64,000 bases of DNA, taken from NCBI GenBank assembly GCA_946811185.2, contig OX328099.1, forward strand, positions 70,870,714 to 70,934,713. Reading direction: 5' to 3'. The notes under the pieces are model-generated. The model made no database searches, was not told the DNA's origin, and was given only the letters and a program-made list of their open reading frames with translations. Origin of the DNA: Hippopus hippopus. Taxonomy: Eukaryota > Mollusca > Bivalvia > Cardiida > Cardiidae. Made by a program: the position numbers and the translations under genes. Below are positions 10,723 to 20,634 of this stretch, one piece after another. Within the stretch, counting starts at the first letter, position 1. Each line of letters starts with the position of its first letter.

Positions 10723-11175
10723 CCCTTTACCACACAATCTTGAGTTTTAAACCCTTTACCAGACGACAAAATTGTAGACTGTTCCAAATTGAAAGCAGTA
10801 GCAGACGACAAAATTAAGGTGACTAAAAAATTCAAATTTGTTTGGGGAAGGGTAGAAAACATTGTGGAAAAAGGAGAAAATGCTGGTTACCAGCATTTTC
10901 TCCTTTTTCCACAATGTTTTCAAAAGACTTCATTCACAGAGTCGTGAAAACCAGGGATTGTTTGGTAAAGAGTTAATGACCCTGAAAGAGAGGGCTTTTG
11001 AAAACATTGTGCGAAAAGAAAAAAATGCTGGTAACAAGCATTTTTCTCCTTTTTCCACAATGTCTTCTGCCAACATCAAAGACAGAAATCATCATTTGAG
11101 CTACATTTAATTTGTCGTATGTAAATGCTTTCAATTTGGTGTAGTCTAAAATTTTGTCGTATGGTAAAGAATTGA
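10719..11175 (-). repeat. M1 MITE carrying another M1 at its internal TTAA
   Basis: The B terminus TTAACCCTTTACCACACAAT runs to GAGTTTTAA. After the insert the arm resumes TTAATGACCCTGAAAGAG and continues to the A terminus GTATGGTAAAGAATT. Confidence 0.85.
10747..10976 (+). repeat. M1 MITE inserted in M1 (TTAA duplication)
   Basis: Full A-to-B copy flanked by TTAA on both sides. Removing it with one TTAA restores the uninterrupted B arm of the host copy. Palindrome arms share the GTGGAAAAAGG variant. Confidence 0.88.
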
Positions 11176-11269
11176 ACCGATATCACATGCCGAAGTTGGC
11201 ATACTTTTGTACAGGGAAAAAAAAAATCAGATGAAATGAGAGGAAGGATGCATGGAAAAAATGATGTCT

Positions 11270-11400
11270 GTGGTTGTGAGGTAGAACGTCAGCTCTGCAA
11301 CCAAAAGGTCCCAAGTTTGAGCCCCGGGAGTGGGTGTCAACTTTGGGCTTTTTCATTGGCCCACACATTTGGCTGGTGTAGTTCCCAGGAAGCAGAATCA
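11270..11400 (+). repeat. tRNA-like SINE fragment
   Basis: TGTGAGGTAGAACGTCAGC and AAGTTTGAGCCCCGGGAG have the spacing of box A and box B. The tail is not identifiable. Confidence 0.45.
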
Positions 11401-11621
11401 AGAGAGATTAGTATAATTTGTACAAACTTGTTTCTCAATCGATGTAAAATAAATATGTTTAAACTAAAGAAGGATAGAAAGCAGGATGGACATATGAAAG
11501 AAAGGACAATCCCAAGACAATGTCACTCTGTCACTCTGCCTTTTTTGGCAAGTGATAATATCAATAACCACTTCAAACATAACATGCGGAAGAAAAAACA
11601 AGGTGAGAAGTAGCCACCATT

Positions 11622-11675
11622 TTTAACCCTTTTAAATGACCCTGAGGAAAAAGGCTTTTGAAACACTGTGGTTAA
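11622..11675 (-). repeat. M1 B-arm stub
   Basis: TTAACCCTTTTAAATGACCC to AAACACTGTGG, cut at the TTAA of the next copy. Confidence 0.65.
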
Positions 11676-11900
11676 ATCTTTACGACACAACAAAATTTTG
11701 AACTTGTCTGAACTGAAACCATTTGCAGGCGACAAATTAAAGATGGCTCAACTGATGAAATTTGTCCTTGATAGGCTAGGAAACACTGTGGGAAAAGGAG
11801 AAAATGCTGGTAACCAGCATTTTCTCCTTTTCCCACAATGTTTTCAATAGCCTTCTTTCTTAGGGTCATTAAAAGTTTGGATTGTGTGGTAAAGGGTTAA
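11672..11900 (+). repeat. M1 MITE
   Basis: TTAA-bounded A to B, with the terminal variant ATCTTTACGACAC. The centre palindrome is intact but with GGTAACC, the opposite loop orientation from most A-to-B copies. Confidence 0.82.
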
Positions 11901-12114
11901 ATCTTTACGTCACAACAAAATTTTGGACTTGTCCAAATTCAAAGTTTTTGCGGACAAAAATTTAAAAGTGGTTCAAATGTGGCTCATATGGCGGGATTTG
12001 TCTTTGAAAGGGTAAAAAACAATGTTACAAGCATTTTCTCCTTTCCCGACATTGTTTTCAAACGCTCTATTCCTCAGTGAGGTTAAAACTCAAGATTACA
12101 TGGTAAAGTGTTAA
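11897..12114 (+). repeat. M1 MITE with centre deletion
   Basis: Tandem to the previous copy in the same orientation, sharing TTAA; the left palindrome half is lost (AAACAATGTTACAAGC). Confidence 0.75.
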
Positions 12115-12164
12115 AAGGCTTTAGTCTACCTGACACACAAAAAAAAGTATGGCAAAGTAAAGAT

Positions 12165-12398
12165 TTAAGTCTTCAACAATCTATCCTGAGTTTAAACAAC
12201 TAAATTGAAAAAATCTTTTGAAAACAAAGTGGGAAAAGGAGAAAATGCTGGTAAGCAGCATTTTCTCCTTTTCCCACAATGCTTTCTATCCTTTCAAATA
12301 GGATTTGCATCATATAAGCCACATTATATTATATTTGTCGTCTGCAAATGCTTTCAAATTGGACAAGTCTAAAGTTTTGTTGTTTGGTAAAGGGGTTA
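12165..12398 (-). repeat. M1 MITE
   Basis: B to A with an intact palindrome (GGTAAGCAGC at the loop); right border decayed to GGGGTTAT. Confidence 0.78.
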
Positions 12399-12583
12399 TG
12401 GCACAGAAATGTCAAGTTTTATATGACAGAAATAAAAAGAAAATATTGAGAGGTAGGAAAATGTCCATTTTGAATGATTTGGAGTATGCTCCGGAGAAAA
12501 AAAGCTATTACTATCCTTTTCTCTCCATATTTTCAAAAGATGCTTGCTCCAAGGGCAACACTGTCATAATGTATGGTAACCAG

Positions 12584-12814
12584 TTTACTCTTTACCAAAC
12601 AATATAATTTTAGAAAAGTTCAAATTTAACACATCTGCAGACAAAAAAAATTAATATGACTCAAAAATTGAAACTTGTTTTGGGAAAGGTTGAAAACATT
12701 GTTGGAAAAGGACAAATCCTGGTTACCAGCATTTTCTCGTTTTCCCACAAAGTTTTCAAAGGGCTTTTTTTCCTCAGGGTCATTAAATTTTTGGATTGTG
12801 TGGTAAAAAGTTAA
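12584..12814 (+). repeat. M1 MITE
   Basis: A to B, left border TTTA, right TTAA shared with the next inverted copy. Confidence 0.78.
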
Positions 12815-13010
12815 CCAAACAATCCCCTAGTTTACTGACGTTGAGGAAGGTGCTCTTGAAAACAATGTGGGAAAAAGAGAAAATGCTGATTACCAGCATT
12901 TACTACATTTTCCACAATGTTTTTAACCATTTCATAGATCAGTCTCATCATTTGCACCACTTATAAATTGCCATCTGCAAATGGGCAAGTCGAAAAATTT
13001 TATTGCCTTA
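12811..13010 (-). repeat. M1 MITE, A terminus lost
   Basis: TTAACCAAACAATCCCCTAG start (CCTTTA lost), palindrome decayed, end at AAATTTTATTGCC. Confidence 0.65.
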
Positions 13011-13211
13011 TTAAGATCTAACTTGTTACTGTAGAGACAATATCAACTTCACATTTTTTGCTACAATTATCTACATAGTGCATGTATTGAGTTGACAAAC
13101 ACAAAAATAAATATTTGCATGATGCACACACAGAGTTTCATCCACATATTGACATGCTCTCAACATAATTGTTCCATCTAAATTATTTCTTTTTATTCTA
13201 AAAGTTAAGAG

Positions 13212-13468
13212 CTATGCTATGTGAAAAGGGGGTTTAATGCTACTGCAAAAAGTATCCACCCACCGTGCAGGCTGACCTGGGTCGAAACCTTTTTGCTTTT
13301 GGTAAATTTTCTGCATGTCAAAGGACCATTATACCTCATAATTCATCATACTTTATCATTCAGTTGGTTGTTAGACAAAACAGGTTTTATGGATCTATAA
13401 TTATGTGATGACTTGTTTGGAATAGTGCATCATGGAGATGCATTAAACCTTTTGCCAGAGCATTGCCC
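13212..13468 (+). repeat. M2 MITE
   Basis: CTATGTGAAAAGGGGGTTTA start and TTTTGCCAGAGCA end; part of the central hairpin is deleted. Confidence 0.7.
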
Positions 13469-13611
13469 ATATATCATTTCATTTCTTAATTGGTAATCAA
13501 AATTGTACATATCACAACATATGCATTTAAAATCAGTGAAACTCAAGAAATGACTGCTTAGAAACGCTGTCTAAAGTTGTTGTTAATATCCTAGGAGTTA
13601 TAGATACTATA

Positions 13612-13696
13612 CTGAAAGGAAAGGAAAGAAAAGAAAAGAAGGAAAGAAAAAAGAAAGAAAAGAAGGGCAAAGAAAGGAAAGAAAAAAAGAAAGAAT
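13612..13696. repeat. Purine tract (GAAAG)n
   Basis: Almost pure A/G on the plus strand with GAAAGGAAAG and GAAAAGAAAAG repeats. Confidence 0.85.
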
Positions 13697-14040
13697 TAAG
13701 AAATGGATGGACGGGTGAATGGATTGATGGACGGACAGACATATTGACAAATGAATGTACAAGACTGAATGAATTGACAGACAGGACAGACTGAATGAAC
13801 CGATAGAGACCGAATGAATGAACAGACTGAATGAATGGATAGACTGAATGAATGGACACACAGAATGAATGGACAAACTGAATGAATGGACAGACTGAAG
13901 GAATTGATAGACTGAATGAATGGAGAGACTCACTGAATGAATGGACAGACTGAATGACAGACTAAATGAATGAATGACTGAATGAATGAATGAATGGACA
14001 GACAGACAGACAGACATGAATGGATGGATGAATGAATGAT
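13697..14040. repeat. Minisatellite, GAATGAATGGACAGACT units
   Basis: Mixed GAATGAATGGACAGACT, GGACGGAC and GACAGACAGACA units; minus-strand frames rich in HSFxxSIHSV are translations of the repeat, not genes. Confidence 0.85.
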
Positions 14041-14303
14041 CTTTTTGGTGCACCAACAGCTAAGGTCATTCCAACACATAACAGGCAAATTAATGACAAT
14101 CTCACAAAATATTACTCTATTGAAGGTAACCTAAAACAAAATCAACAACAACAACAATCAGAGCAACAAGTTTTCATTCCCAAGTCCCATACCCATTTGT
14201 CTTGATTTCCTCTTACTGGAATGTTTGTCATCTAGACAGATAGACAGAGCAGACCAATCCTTATATTTCAGTACATATGTGCCATGCTTCGTGAAAAGGG
14301 GGC

Positions 14304-14532
14304 TTAACTCTTTACCAAACAGCAAAATTTTGGGCTAGTCCAAATTGAAAGTTTTTGCAGACAACAAAATTTATGCGTCTCAAAACTTGAAATTTCTAGA
14401 TGGAAGGGTAGAAAACATTGTGGGAAAAGGAGAAAATGCTGGTTACCAGCATTTTCTTCTTTTTCCACAATGTTTTCAAAAGGCTTCTTTCTCAGGGCCA
14501 GAAAAACCAGGGATTGTTTGGTAAAGAGTTCA
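14304..14532 (+). repeat. M1 MITE inserted in M2
   Basis: A to B, left TTAA intact, right TTCA (one substitution). The empty site restores the M2 sequence GGGGGCTTAATGCATCTGC. Confidence 0.88.
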
Positions 14533-14736
14533 TGCATCTGCAAAAAGTATCAACTCCTGTAAGCCTGTGCAGTCCATGCAGGCCGACGTGGATTGAAACT
14601 TTTTGCTATTTAACAAATTTTCTGCATGTCAAAGGACCATTCTACCTCCCGATCAAGTCAACTGTTAGATTGAATAGATTTTATGGGTCCATAATTATGT
14701 TATGACTCGCTTGGTGTAATGTATCACTGTGGTGCT

Positions 14737-14965
14737 TTAACTCTTTACCACATAATCCCGAGTTTTAACCACCCTGATGAAAAAGGCTTTTGAAAACATT
14801 GAGGGAAAAGGAGAAAATGCTGGTAACCAGCATTTTCTCCTTTTCCCACAATGTTTTCTTCCCTTCCCAAAACAAATTTCACTTTTTTAGTAACAGTAAT
14901 TTTGTCGTCTGCAAATGCTTCCAATTTGGACTAGTCTAAAATTCTGTCGTTTGGTAGAGAGTTAA
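14737..14965 (-). repeat. Second M1 MITE inserted in the same M2
   Basis: B to A, TTAA on both sides; the target corresponds to the M2 motif GATGCATTAAGCCCC. Confidence 0.85.
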
Positions 14966-14989
14966 GCATCCTTTCACCTTAGCTCATAT

Positions 14990-15105
14990 CTATCTTTTTT
15001 ATCCATCAACACAAAACTCATACCATCATTCGAATCACAATTACTTTGTCTACTGCAAATGCTTTCAATATGGATAAATCTGAAATGTGTCATCTGTTAG
15101 CCCTT
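14990..15105 (-). repeat. M1 A-arm remnant
   Basis: Contains GTCTACTGCAAATGCTTTCA; no palindrome. Confidence 0.5.
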
Positions 15106-15329
15106 TAACAACCACAATCCCGACTCTAAACGACCCTAAGAAAGAAAGCTTTTAGAAAACATTGTGGAAAAAGGAAAAAAATGCCAGTAACCCTCATTTT
15201 CTCCTTTTCCAACAATGTTTTCTATCTATTTGAAGACAAAATCCATTGTTTTTATCACAGTAAGTCTGTTGTCTGAAAATGCTTTCAGTTTGGACATGTG
15301 TAAGATTTTGTCATTTAGTAAAGGATTAT
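15098..15329 (-). repeat. M1 MITE
   Basis: B to A; palindrome mutated (GTGGAAAAAGGAAAAAAATGCC); borders TTAG and TTAT. Confidence 0.72.
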
Positions 15330-15535
15330 TTCTTCACCAAATAACAAAATTTTAGACTGGTCCAAAATGAAAGAATCAGCAGTCGACAAATTCAATATAT
15401 ATTATAAATCTTGGGAGTTTCTCTTTGAACAGGTTGAAAAGATTTCAGCATTTTCGCCTTTTTCAACTACATGTATGTTTTCAAACAGCCATCTTCCTCA
15501 CAGACATTAAAACACAGTATGTTTGGTAAAGGTTA
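15326..15535 (+). repeat. M1 MITE with centre deletion
   Basis: A to B, the left palindrome half lost, right TTAA present. Confidence 0.68.
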
Positions 15536-15699
15536 AAATGAAACAGAAATCATGATAAAATTGTATATATTACATACTCAAGGCAATCATTTTAAAATCA
15601 AAATCTAATTCTTAATTTTAAGTAAAGCTACCTGATTGGCTAGGACTGAACATCTAAACCAATCAGATTCATAGTCAAGATGGTTTATCAGAACAAAAC

Positions 15700-15928
15700 T
15701 TAACCCTTTACCACACAATCTCGAGTTTCAACAACCCTAAGGAAAAGGACTTTTGAAAATATTGAGGGAAAAGAAGAAAATGCTGGTAACCAGCATTTTC
15801 TCCTTTTCCCACAATGTTTTCTACCCTTCCAAGAGTGAATTTCTAAGTATGTTTTATAATCATTTTGTCGTCTGCAAAAAGTTTAAATTTGGGCAAGTCT
15901 GAAATTTTGTTGTTTGGTAAAGGCTTAA
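15700..15928 (-). repeat. M1 MITE
   Basis: TTAA at both ends, B to A, good palindrome. It ends 123 bases from the SH3 exon and is the M1 copy closest to a coding exon on that side. Confidence 0.85.
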
Positions 15929-16051
15929 CACAATATGTACAATATAACCCTTGATTTATTAGAACAATTAAAAACTCTTGAAAAACAAAACAAGTGCTCA
16001 CCTGGCCTATTTGAATAAAAGAAAAATCTTGAAAACAAATCCGCAACTCAC

Positions 16052-16220
16052 CTTTATCAGTGTTTAGGATACGTATAAGCCATTTTCCCTTGTCATTGTC
16101 CACCATACGTATAACATCCACCTTATCACCTTGCTGAACGGCTATATCTTTCTTGCCCCCTTTCGAAGCTTTCCTAATGACTCCCTTACCAACTGACTGG
16201 GTTAAACCTTGAGCATCAAT
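16052..16220 (-). CDS. FYB1-like: FYB1/ADAP-like adaptor, exon 9 (helical SH3 core)
   Basis: Minus-strand exon of 169 bases with acceptor TATATCAG and donor AAAG|GTGAGT. It encodes 56 residues beginning IDAQGLTQSVGKG, then KASKGGKKDIAVQQGDKVDV, then IRMVDNDKGKWLIRILNTDK. The pattern KGGK-(6)-GD-V-VIRM-DN-KGKWL matches the helically extended SH3 domain of FYB1/ADAP and PRAM1 (family recognised from memory). In vertebrates these are cytoplasmic adaptors in immune-receptor-to-integrin signalling; the hSH3 fold contacts membrane lipid more than proline peptides. The role in this animal is unknown. Downstream exon 10 supplies the final strand in matching phase. A generic SH3 adaptor is the alternative. 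Confidence 0.85.
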
Positions 16221-16306
16221 CTGATATATAAAATACAAAATGTAGTATATGCTATACAAAACAGAAAACATTTTTCATAGACAGTCTTATTCACCATTCA
16301 GCATAC

Positions 16307-16336
16307 CTGGGGTGATCCGGTCATCAAGTCCCTTGG
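16307..16336 (-). CDS. FYB1-like: FYB1/ADAP-like adaptor, exon 8 (30-base exon)
   Basis: Ten codons, PRDLMTGSPQ, between acceptor TGTTACAG and donor CAG|GTATGC on the minus strand, phase 0 on both sides, only 86 bases before exon 9. It follows MSKYK from exon 7. Inclusion is inferred from splice signals and frame alone, and it could be alternative. Confidence 0.6.
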
Positions 16337-17568
16337 CTGTAACACATAGCTTCATATGCACTAACACAGTACATTTCTTCGCCGGAAGTAAACCGCTTCA
16401 CTCTTCTAAAAATCTTAACACTCCACTTAGAAAACAAACACTACTCACAATTTTCCTTGGGAATCTTTCTAAATGCATTTCCTACAACAAACGGTTTGTA
16501 CATTTATTTTCTAACTTGGTCTATCAATTATGTTGGCATTTTTCAGCAATAGGTTGCTTATCACCATGGCTGTTGTAGCCACTGCTAATCGATTTACGGG
16601 GCACCGCCATGTTTAAGATCATGAGACTGGAAGTATTTTAAAATGGAAACCCTTTTGATATGAATGAGATTAGATATAGGTACGGAATCGGGAAGTTGTG
16701 ACAAGTGTCTTATTCACATCCCCATTTCTGTCAATACAAAGGGAGGGGGCTATTCTGTATTTTATAATCTCACCTTACTTCATAAATGATTTGTCTCTAA
16801 GTGAGGAAGACAATAGATGGCAAACCATAAGAATGAGCTACATAGTGTCTTTCTCTATTTTTTAGAATTCAGGCCAAAATTTTGCAAAGGTTTGTATGTC
16901 ACATAATCAATAACAGTCAATTTTAAGGGATCATACCTATAGAGTATTAAGACGTCACATTAGATCTTAAAACAATAGATGGTGTCTATGATTCCAAAGC
17001 AACCAAACCTTCATTCGAAAGCAGAATATGCACCTTTTTTCTGAATGTAAGTGTCAAGTTTCTTTACGTTTGCAGAGTAAAATGTATTTTGTAGTAATTA
17101 TCTGTATTTGACTAAAAATTATAATTTGCTGTAAAACAATCTAAAATGGACCCTTTAAAAGAGTGTAGTCAGACTTTTGGTCATAACATTGTGTTGCATT
17201 ATTTAGATTTGTTGCCATTTTTATAATTGCAAAAGCTACCATCTTTCTGCAAGCTACTTTTGAAAACATGGTATTGCAACCAATTCACCCTATAGCCACT
17301 TTTTTTTTCCATATGCATTCAAAAAGCAGGGGTGTGAGAAAGTTATGCCTCTTTCCAAGATACTTTTTGAACATCCCTTAGCAGCCACTGTAAATCATGA
17401 TAAGAACACACAAATTGTTCAGTTTAGTTTTTTAAGTACACTGTCAGTTTTGCTGAGACTTTCCGGACAAGAACAACTTTGAAATTGCACTTTTTAAAGT
17501 TTTTATTCTTAACATAAAATGATTGTTGGCTTAATTTTGCTCTGAGGATTCAAAGGTAATTTAAACTA
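16337..17568. other. Intron 7, nothing recognised
   Basis: Unique-looking AT-rich DNA without M1-M4 copies, one of the few such stretches beside exons. Confidence 0.5.
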
Positions 17569-17574
17569 ATGTCT

Positions 17575-17910
17575 GACTTGAATACTTCCAGTCTTATGCA
17601 ACAGATTTTACTACTTTCAAAGTCTCATGCAACAGATTTTGAATACTTTCAGTCTTATGCAACAGATTTGCATAATTCAAAGTTCTGTGCAACAGATTTG
17701 CATACTTTTAAAGTCTTTTGCAACAGATTTGAATACTTTCAGTCTTATGCATCATGTTTTGCATATTTTCAAAGTCTTATGCAACCGATATCCATAGTTT
17801 CAAAGTCTTATGTAATAGATTTTGGATACTTTCTAAGTCTTATGCAACAAATTAGCATATTTTCAAAGTTTTATGCAACATATTTTGCATACTTTCAAAG
17901 TCTTATGCTC
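17575..17910. repeat. Minisatellite, AGTCTTATGCAACAGATTT units
   Basis: About ten imperfect units of roughly 31-36 bases (TTTCAAAGTCTTATGCAACA...). A 133-codon plus-strand frame with repeated ATDFxYFQS is a by-product of the repeat. Confidence 0.85.
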
Positions 17911-17953
17911 GGATTTGTCCCAGAGGAGAGAAGAAGAGATGAAGACTGCTTAC

Positions 17954-18028
17954 CTTGTATTTACTCATGAGATGTTTGAGATCATCTTGTTTCTTCTTGA
18001 ACTCCTTTTCTTTCTTTTTACTCTGTTC
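17954..18028 (-). CDS. FYB1-like: FYB1/ADAP-like adaptor, exon 7 (charged helix)
   Basis: 75 bases, acceptor TTTTCTAG, donor AAG|GTAAGC, 25 codons in phase 0: EQSKKKEKEFKKK then QDDLKHLMSKYK. A Lys/Glu-rich helix directly before the SH3 core is characteristic of the FYB1 hSH3 domains, where the extra N-terminal helix packs on the SH3 barrel. It continues the charged run of exon 6. Confidence 0.8.
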
Positions 18029-18062
18029 CTAGAAAATAAATTGGTGTTGTGATACAATTTAC

Positions 18063-18290
18063 CTCAACCTTTACCGAACAATACCTGAGTTTTAACGACC
18101 CCAAGGAAGAAGACTTTTGAAAACTTTGTAGGAAAAAGAGAAAATGCTGGTAACCTGCATTTTCTCCTTTTCCCACGTTTTCAACCCTTTCAAAGACAAA
18201 TCTTACTGTTTGTGCTGCATTTAATTTGTCATGTGCAAGTGCTTTCAAATTGGACAACTGTAATATTGTGTTGTATTATAAAGAGGTAAC
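18063..18290 (-). repeat. M1 MITE
   Basis: B to A with a shortened right palindrome arm (TTTTCCCACGTTTTC); it lies 34 bases upstream of exon 7. Confidence 0.75.
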
Positions 18291-18365
18291 TCTTTATCGC
18301 ACACGAAAACTTTGGACTTGTCCAAATTGACAGCATTTCCAGACAACAAATTAAATATGATGGCT
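18286..18365 (+). repeat. M1 A-arm stub
   Basis: TAACTCTTTATCGCACACG to GACAACAAATTAAATATGATGG. Confidence 0.6.
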
Positions 18366-18387
18366 TGCCATATAGAACATGCAACCT

Positions 18388-18570
18388 GGGCTCATCTTCA
18401 TTAACCATTCTTAGTTTTAATTTTAGTCTTATTCAAGATTTAGAAAGTAACACAACTTCTGACTGGCTAAATCATTTGGTTTAGCCAATGTTACTTTCAA
18501 ATTTAGAAAATTCTTAAGAATAACAATATGAATGTTCTTCAGAGTGGTTGATGAATACTGACCCTAATCT
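18388..18570. repeat. M4 MITE
   Basis: A hairpin: TTAGAAAGTAACACAACTTC and CTGGCTAAATCATTTGG face GGTTTAGCCAATGTTACTTT. Related copies lie at 28366-28562 and 54310-54500. Confidence 0.65.
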
Positions 18571-18629
18571 TTGTTCTAGGTTGTCCAACATGATGAGGCA
18601 TTTACAGTTGAAAGACATTTGAAATTACA

Positions 18630-18832
18630 ATATCAGAGCTCCAGATAAGAGGGAGTGATGGTATTCTAAAGTCATTATTTCTCTTTGAAACCCTATGTTG
18701 TGGGTACTCATTAGAATCGTCTCGATGAGACGATTCTAATGAGTACCCACAACGTAGGGTTTGGTGGAGAATAATTAATATTTTAAATTTTGAAATCAAA
18801 ATCACTCCCTCTATCTGGAGCTCTGACAATAT
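18630..18832. repeat. Foldback MITE with 75-bp palindrome
   Basis: Outer ends ATATCAGAGCTCCAGATA and ATCTGGAGCTCTGACAATAT are inverted. The core 18688-18762 pairs AAACCCTATGTTGTGGGTAC with GTACCCACAACGTAGGGTTT around CGTCTCGATGAGACG. Confidence 0.85.
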
Positions 18833-18887
18833 CAAGGTTTTTACTACTGGCTGCAAAATTTAATTCAATCTATTTAGCAGTTAAACT

Positions 18888-19166
18888 CTTAACCCTTTAC
18901 CACACATTCTCGAGTTTTAACAACCCTGAGGAAGAAGCCTTTTAAAAAACAGTATGGAAAAAGGAGAAAATGCTGGTGTTTTCAAAAGGCTTCTTCCTCA
19001 GGTTGCTAAACTCAAGATTGTGTGGAAACCAGCATTTCTCCTTTTCCCACAATGTTTTCTGTCCTTCAAACAGCTAATTTCTATTTTTGAGTCACAGTTA
19101 TTTTTGACGTCTGCAAAAGCTTTCAATTTGGGCAAGTGTAGTAGTTTGTTGTTTGGTAAAGATTTG
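18888..19166 (-). repeat. Rearranged M1 MITE with inverted B arm at its centre
   Basis: Normal B arm to GAAAATGCTGGT, then at 18978-19026 the reverse complement of a B arm (GTTTTCAAAAGGCTTCTTCC ... ATTGTGTGG), then AAACCAGCATTTCTCC and the A arm. Confidence 0.85.
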
Positions 19167-19250
19167 ATCAAACAATTCCCACTTTAAATTACCCTGAGGA
19201 AGGAGGCTGTTGAAAACACCATGGAAAACGAGAATATGCTTATAACTCAA
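19162..19250 (-). repeat. M1 B-arm remnant
   Basis: AAACAATTCCCACTTTAAATTACC to GAGAATATGC. Confidence 0.55.
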
Positions 19251-19289
19251 ACTTTAATGGAAAGTTATATCATTCTGGCAACATTTGAT

Positions 19290-19507
19290 TTGTTGGTGGT
19301 AATTGCTTGCAATACGGGACCATCTACATTGCAGACAAAATAAAAATTGTGGCTCAAATGATGAGATTTGCTTTAGAAAGAATAGGGAACATTGTGAGAA
19401 GAGGAGAAAACTTTTGTCACCCGCATTTTCTTCTTCACCCACAGTGTTTTCAAAAGGCATTCTTCCTCAGGGTCATTAGAACATGGGATTGTTTGGTAAA
19501 GGATTAA
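19290..19507 (+). repeat. M1 MITE, A terminus lost
   Basis: Starts within the A arm and ends GATTGTTTGGTAAAGGATTAA. Confidence 0.7.
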
Positions 19508-19638
19508 TACTTAGAGCACCAAATGAACCCAATGAACTTTTTCGGTCTAAAAAATATGATACAGTTTGTGCAGTCTGATCTTGATCTACACTGGCTACTA
19601 AGACAACTTAACTTGTGAAAGGCTCTTATAGGGTTAAG
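19503..19638. repeat. Half M3 MITE
   Basis: TTAATACTTAGAGCACCAAATGA start, GCAGTCTGATCTTGATCTAC, end CTCTTATAGGGTTAA; the left hairpin half is deleted. Confidence 0.65.
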
Positions 19639-19729
19639 TACTTTTACAATCTCTGCCGAGAGCCATGTTCCATTTTTTTCCCTCACTCGGCTTGTAACAC
19701 TTTTTTCTAACTGCTAATTTTAAAAATAC

Positions 19730-19883
19730 CTTTTCTTCCTTTTCTCTCCTTTTTCTTTCCTTTTCTGATTCCTTTGTGTCCTTTTTATCGATAAGATCTA
19801 CTGAGGGAAGTGGGGGTTTCTCTGCTGTACCATTTTGGACAATACCAGATTTGGGATGGGATGCAATTTCATCTAAAGGTTCA
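19730..19883 (-). CDS. FYB1-like: FYB1/ADAP-like adaptor, exon 6
   Basis: 154 bases between acceptor GTAAATTTCAG and donor AAG|GTATTT. The first base completes a codon begun in exon 5 (GA+T), giving D then EPLDEIASHPKSGIVQNG, a Pro-containing AEKPPLPSVDL, and a basic/acidic helix KKDTKESEKERKRREKEEK. The EKERKRREKEEK run matches the position of the charged helix in front of vertebrate FYB1 hSH3 domains. Ends in phase 0, as exon 7 requires. Confidence 0.78.
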
Positions 19884-19978
19884 CTGAAATTTACAGACAA
19901 GATAGAAATATCATAAACCATAGGCAACTGAAGGTCTATCACAGAACACCAACATTTTCATTGCTCCATCATCAGACA

Positions 19979-20085
19979 CCGTTACTAAAAATACCACACT
20001 GGCATATTGCCTCTATATTGTATATACCATTGATAAATCATCTACGATATAGAGGCGATGCACAAATATGCTATTTTTGGTAACA
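19979..20085. repeat. Short hairpin MITE
   Basis: GTTACTAAAAATACCACAC faces ATGCTATTTTTGGTAAC, with inner GCCTCTATATTGTA against ACGATATAGAGGC. Confidence 0.65.
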
Positions 20086-20177
20086 ATGTCCACTGACTGA
20101 GCAATGAAAATTTAAGCATTTTGGCATAAAACAATTGAAGCTTCAAAGGCCTGTGTATCAACATACCAGTTTATACA

Positions 20178-20390
20178 ATTTTAACTGTTTACCAAAGGAA
20201 AAAATTTGTCCAAATTGAAAGCATTTGCTGACAACAATTTAATTATAGCTAAAACAACTGGATTTCATTTATAGTTGAAAGAGTGAACACATCTTCGGAA
20301 AAGGAGAAAGTGCTGGTTACCAGCATTTTTCTCCTTTTCCCACAATGTTTTCCAAAGGCTATTTGTCTAACAGTTATTTATCATTTTTTC
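20178..20390 (+). repeat. M1 MITE, B terminus lost
   Basis: TTAACTGTTTACCAAAGG start; loop GGTTACC intact; the B terminus is replaced by TTATCATTTTTTCATAATC. Confidence 0.7.
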
Positions 20391-20410
20391 ATAATCTCCT
20401 CATAATTGGC

Positions 20411-20634
20411 CTAACCCTCTACCGCACAATCCTGAGTTTTACCAAACCTCAGATAACAGCCGTTTGAAGATGATGGAAAAAGAGAAAATGCTAATAAACA
20501 AGGTCTCCTCCTTTTCCCACAATGTTTTATACCCTTTCAAGGCAATTCCATCATTCGAGCCAAATTCATTTTGTAGCATACACATGCTTTCAAAAGAGAC
20601 ATGTATAAAGTTTAATTGTTTGGTAAAGAATTAA
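20411..20634 (-). repeat. M1 MITE
   Basis: CTAACCCTCTACCGCACAATC to TTGTTTGGTAAAGAATTAA; loop eroded (AATAAACAAGG). Confidence 0.75.

Larger units (their letters stand above)
14282..14990 (+). repeat. M2 MITE with M1 copies at both of its TTAA sites
   Basis: M2 pieces at 14282-14307, 14532-14740 and 14962-14990 join into one element: GCTTCGTGAAAAGGGGGCTTAA, then CATGCATCTGC..., then TTAAGCATCCTTTCAC. Both TTAAs internal to the M2 ends are occupied by M1. Confidence 0.82.

Noticed and set aside
13533..14056. Minus-strand frames of 108 and 149 codons rich in HSFSLSIHSV repeats
   Set aside because: They translate the GAATGAATGGACAGACT minisatellite and purine tract; periodicity is that of the DNA repeat.
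15843..16271. The whole 142-codon minus-strand frame as one exon
   Set aside because: Only 16052-16220 is bounded by splice sites and fits the SH3 family; the remainder is intron and M1.
17569..17970. 133-codon frame with repeated ATDFxYFQS
   Set aside because: A tandem minisatellite; the end of the frame overlaps the antisense of exon 7.
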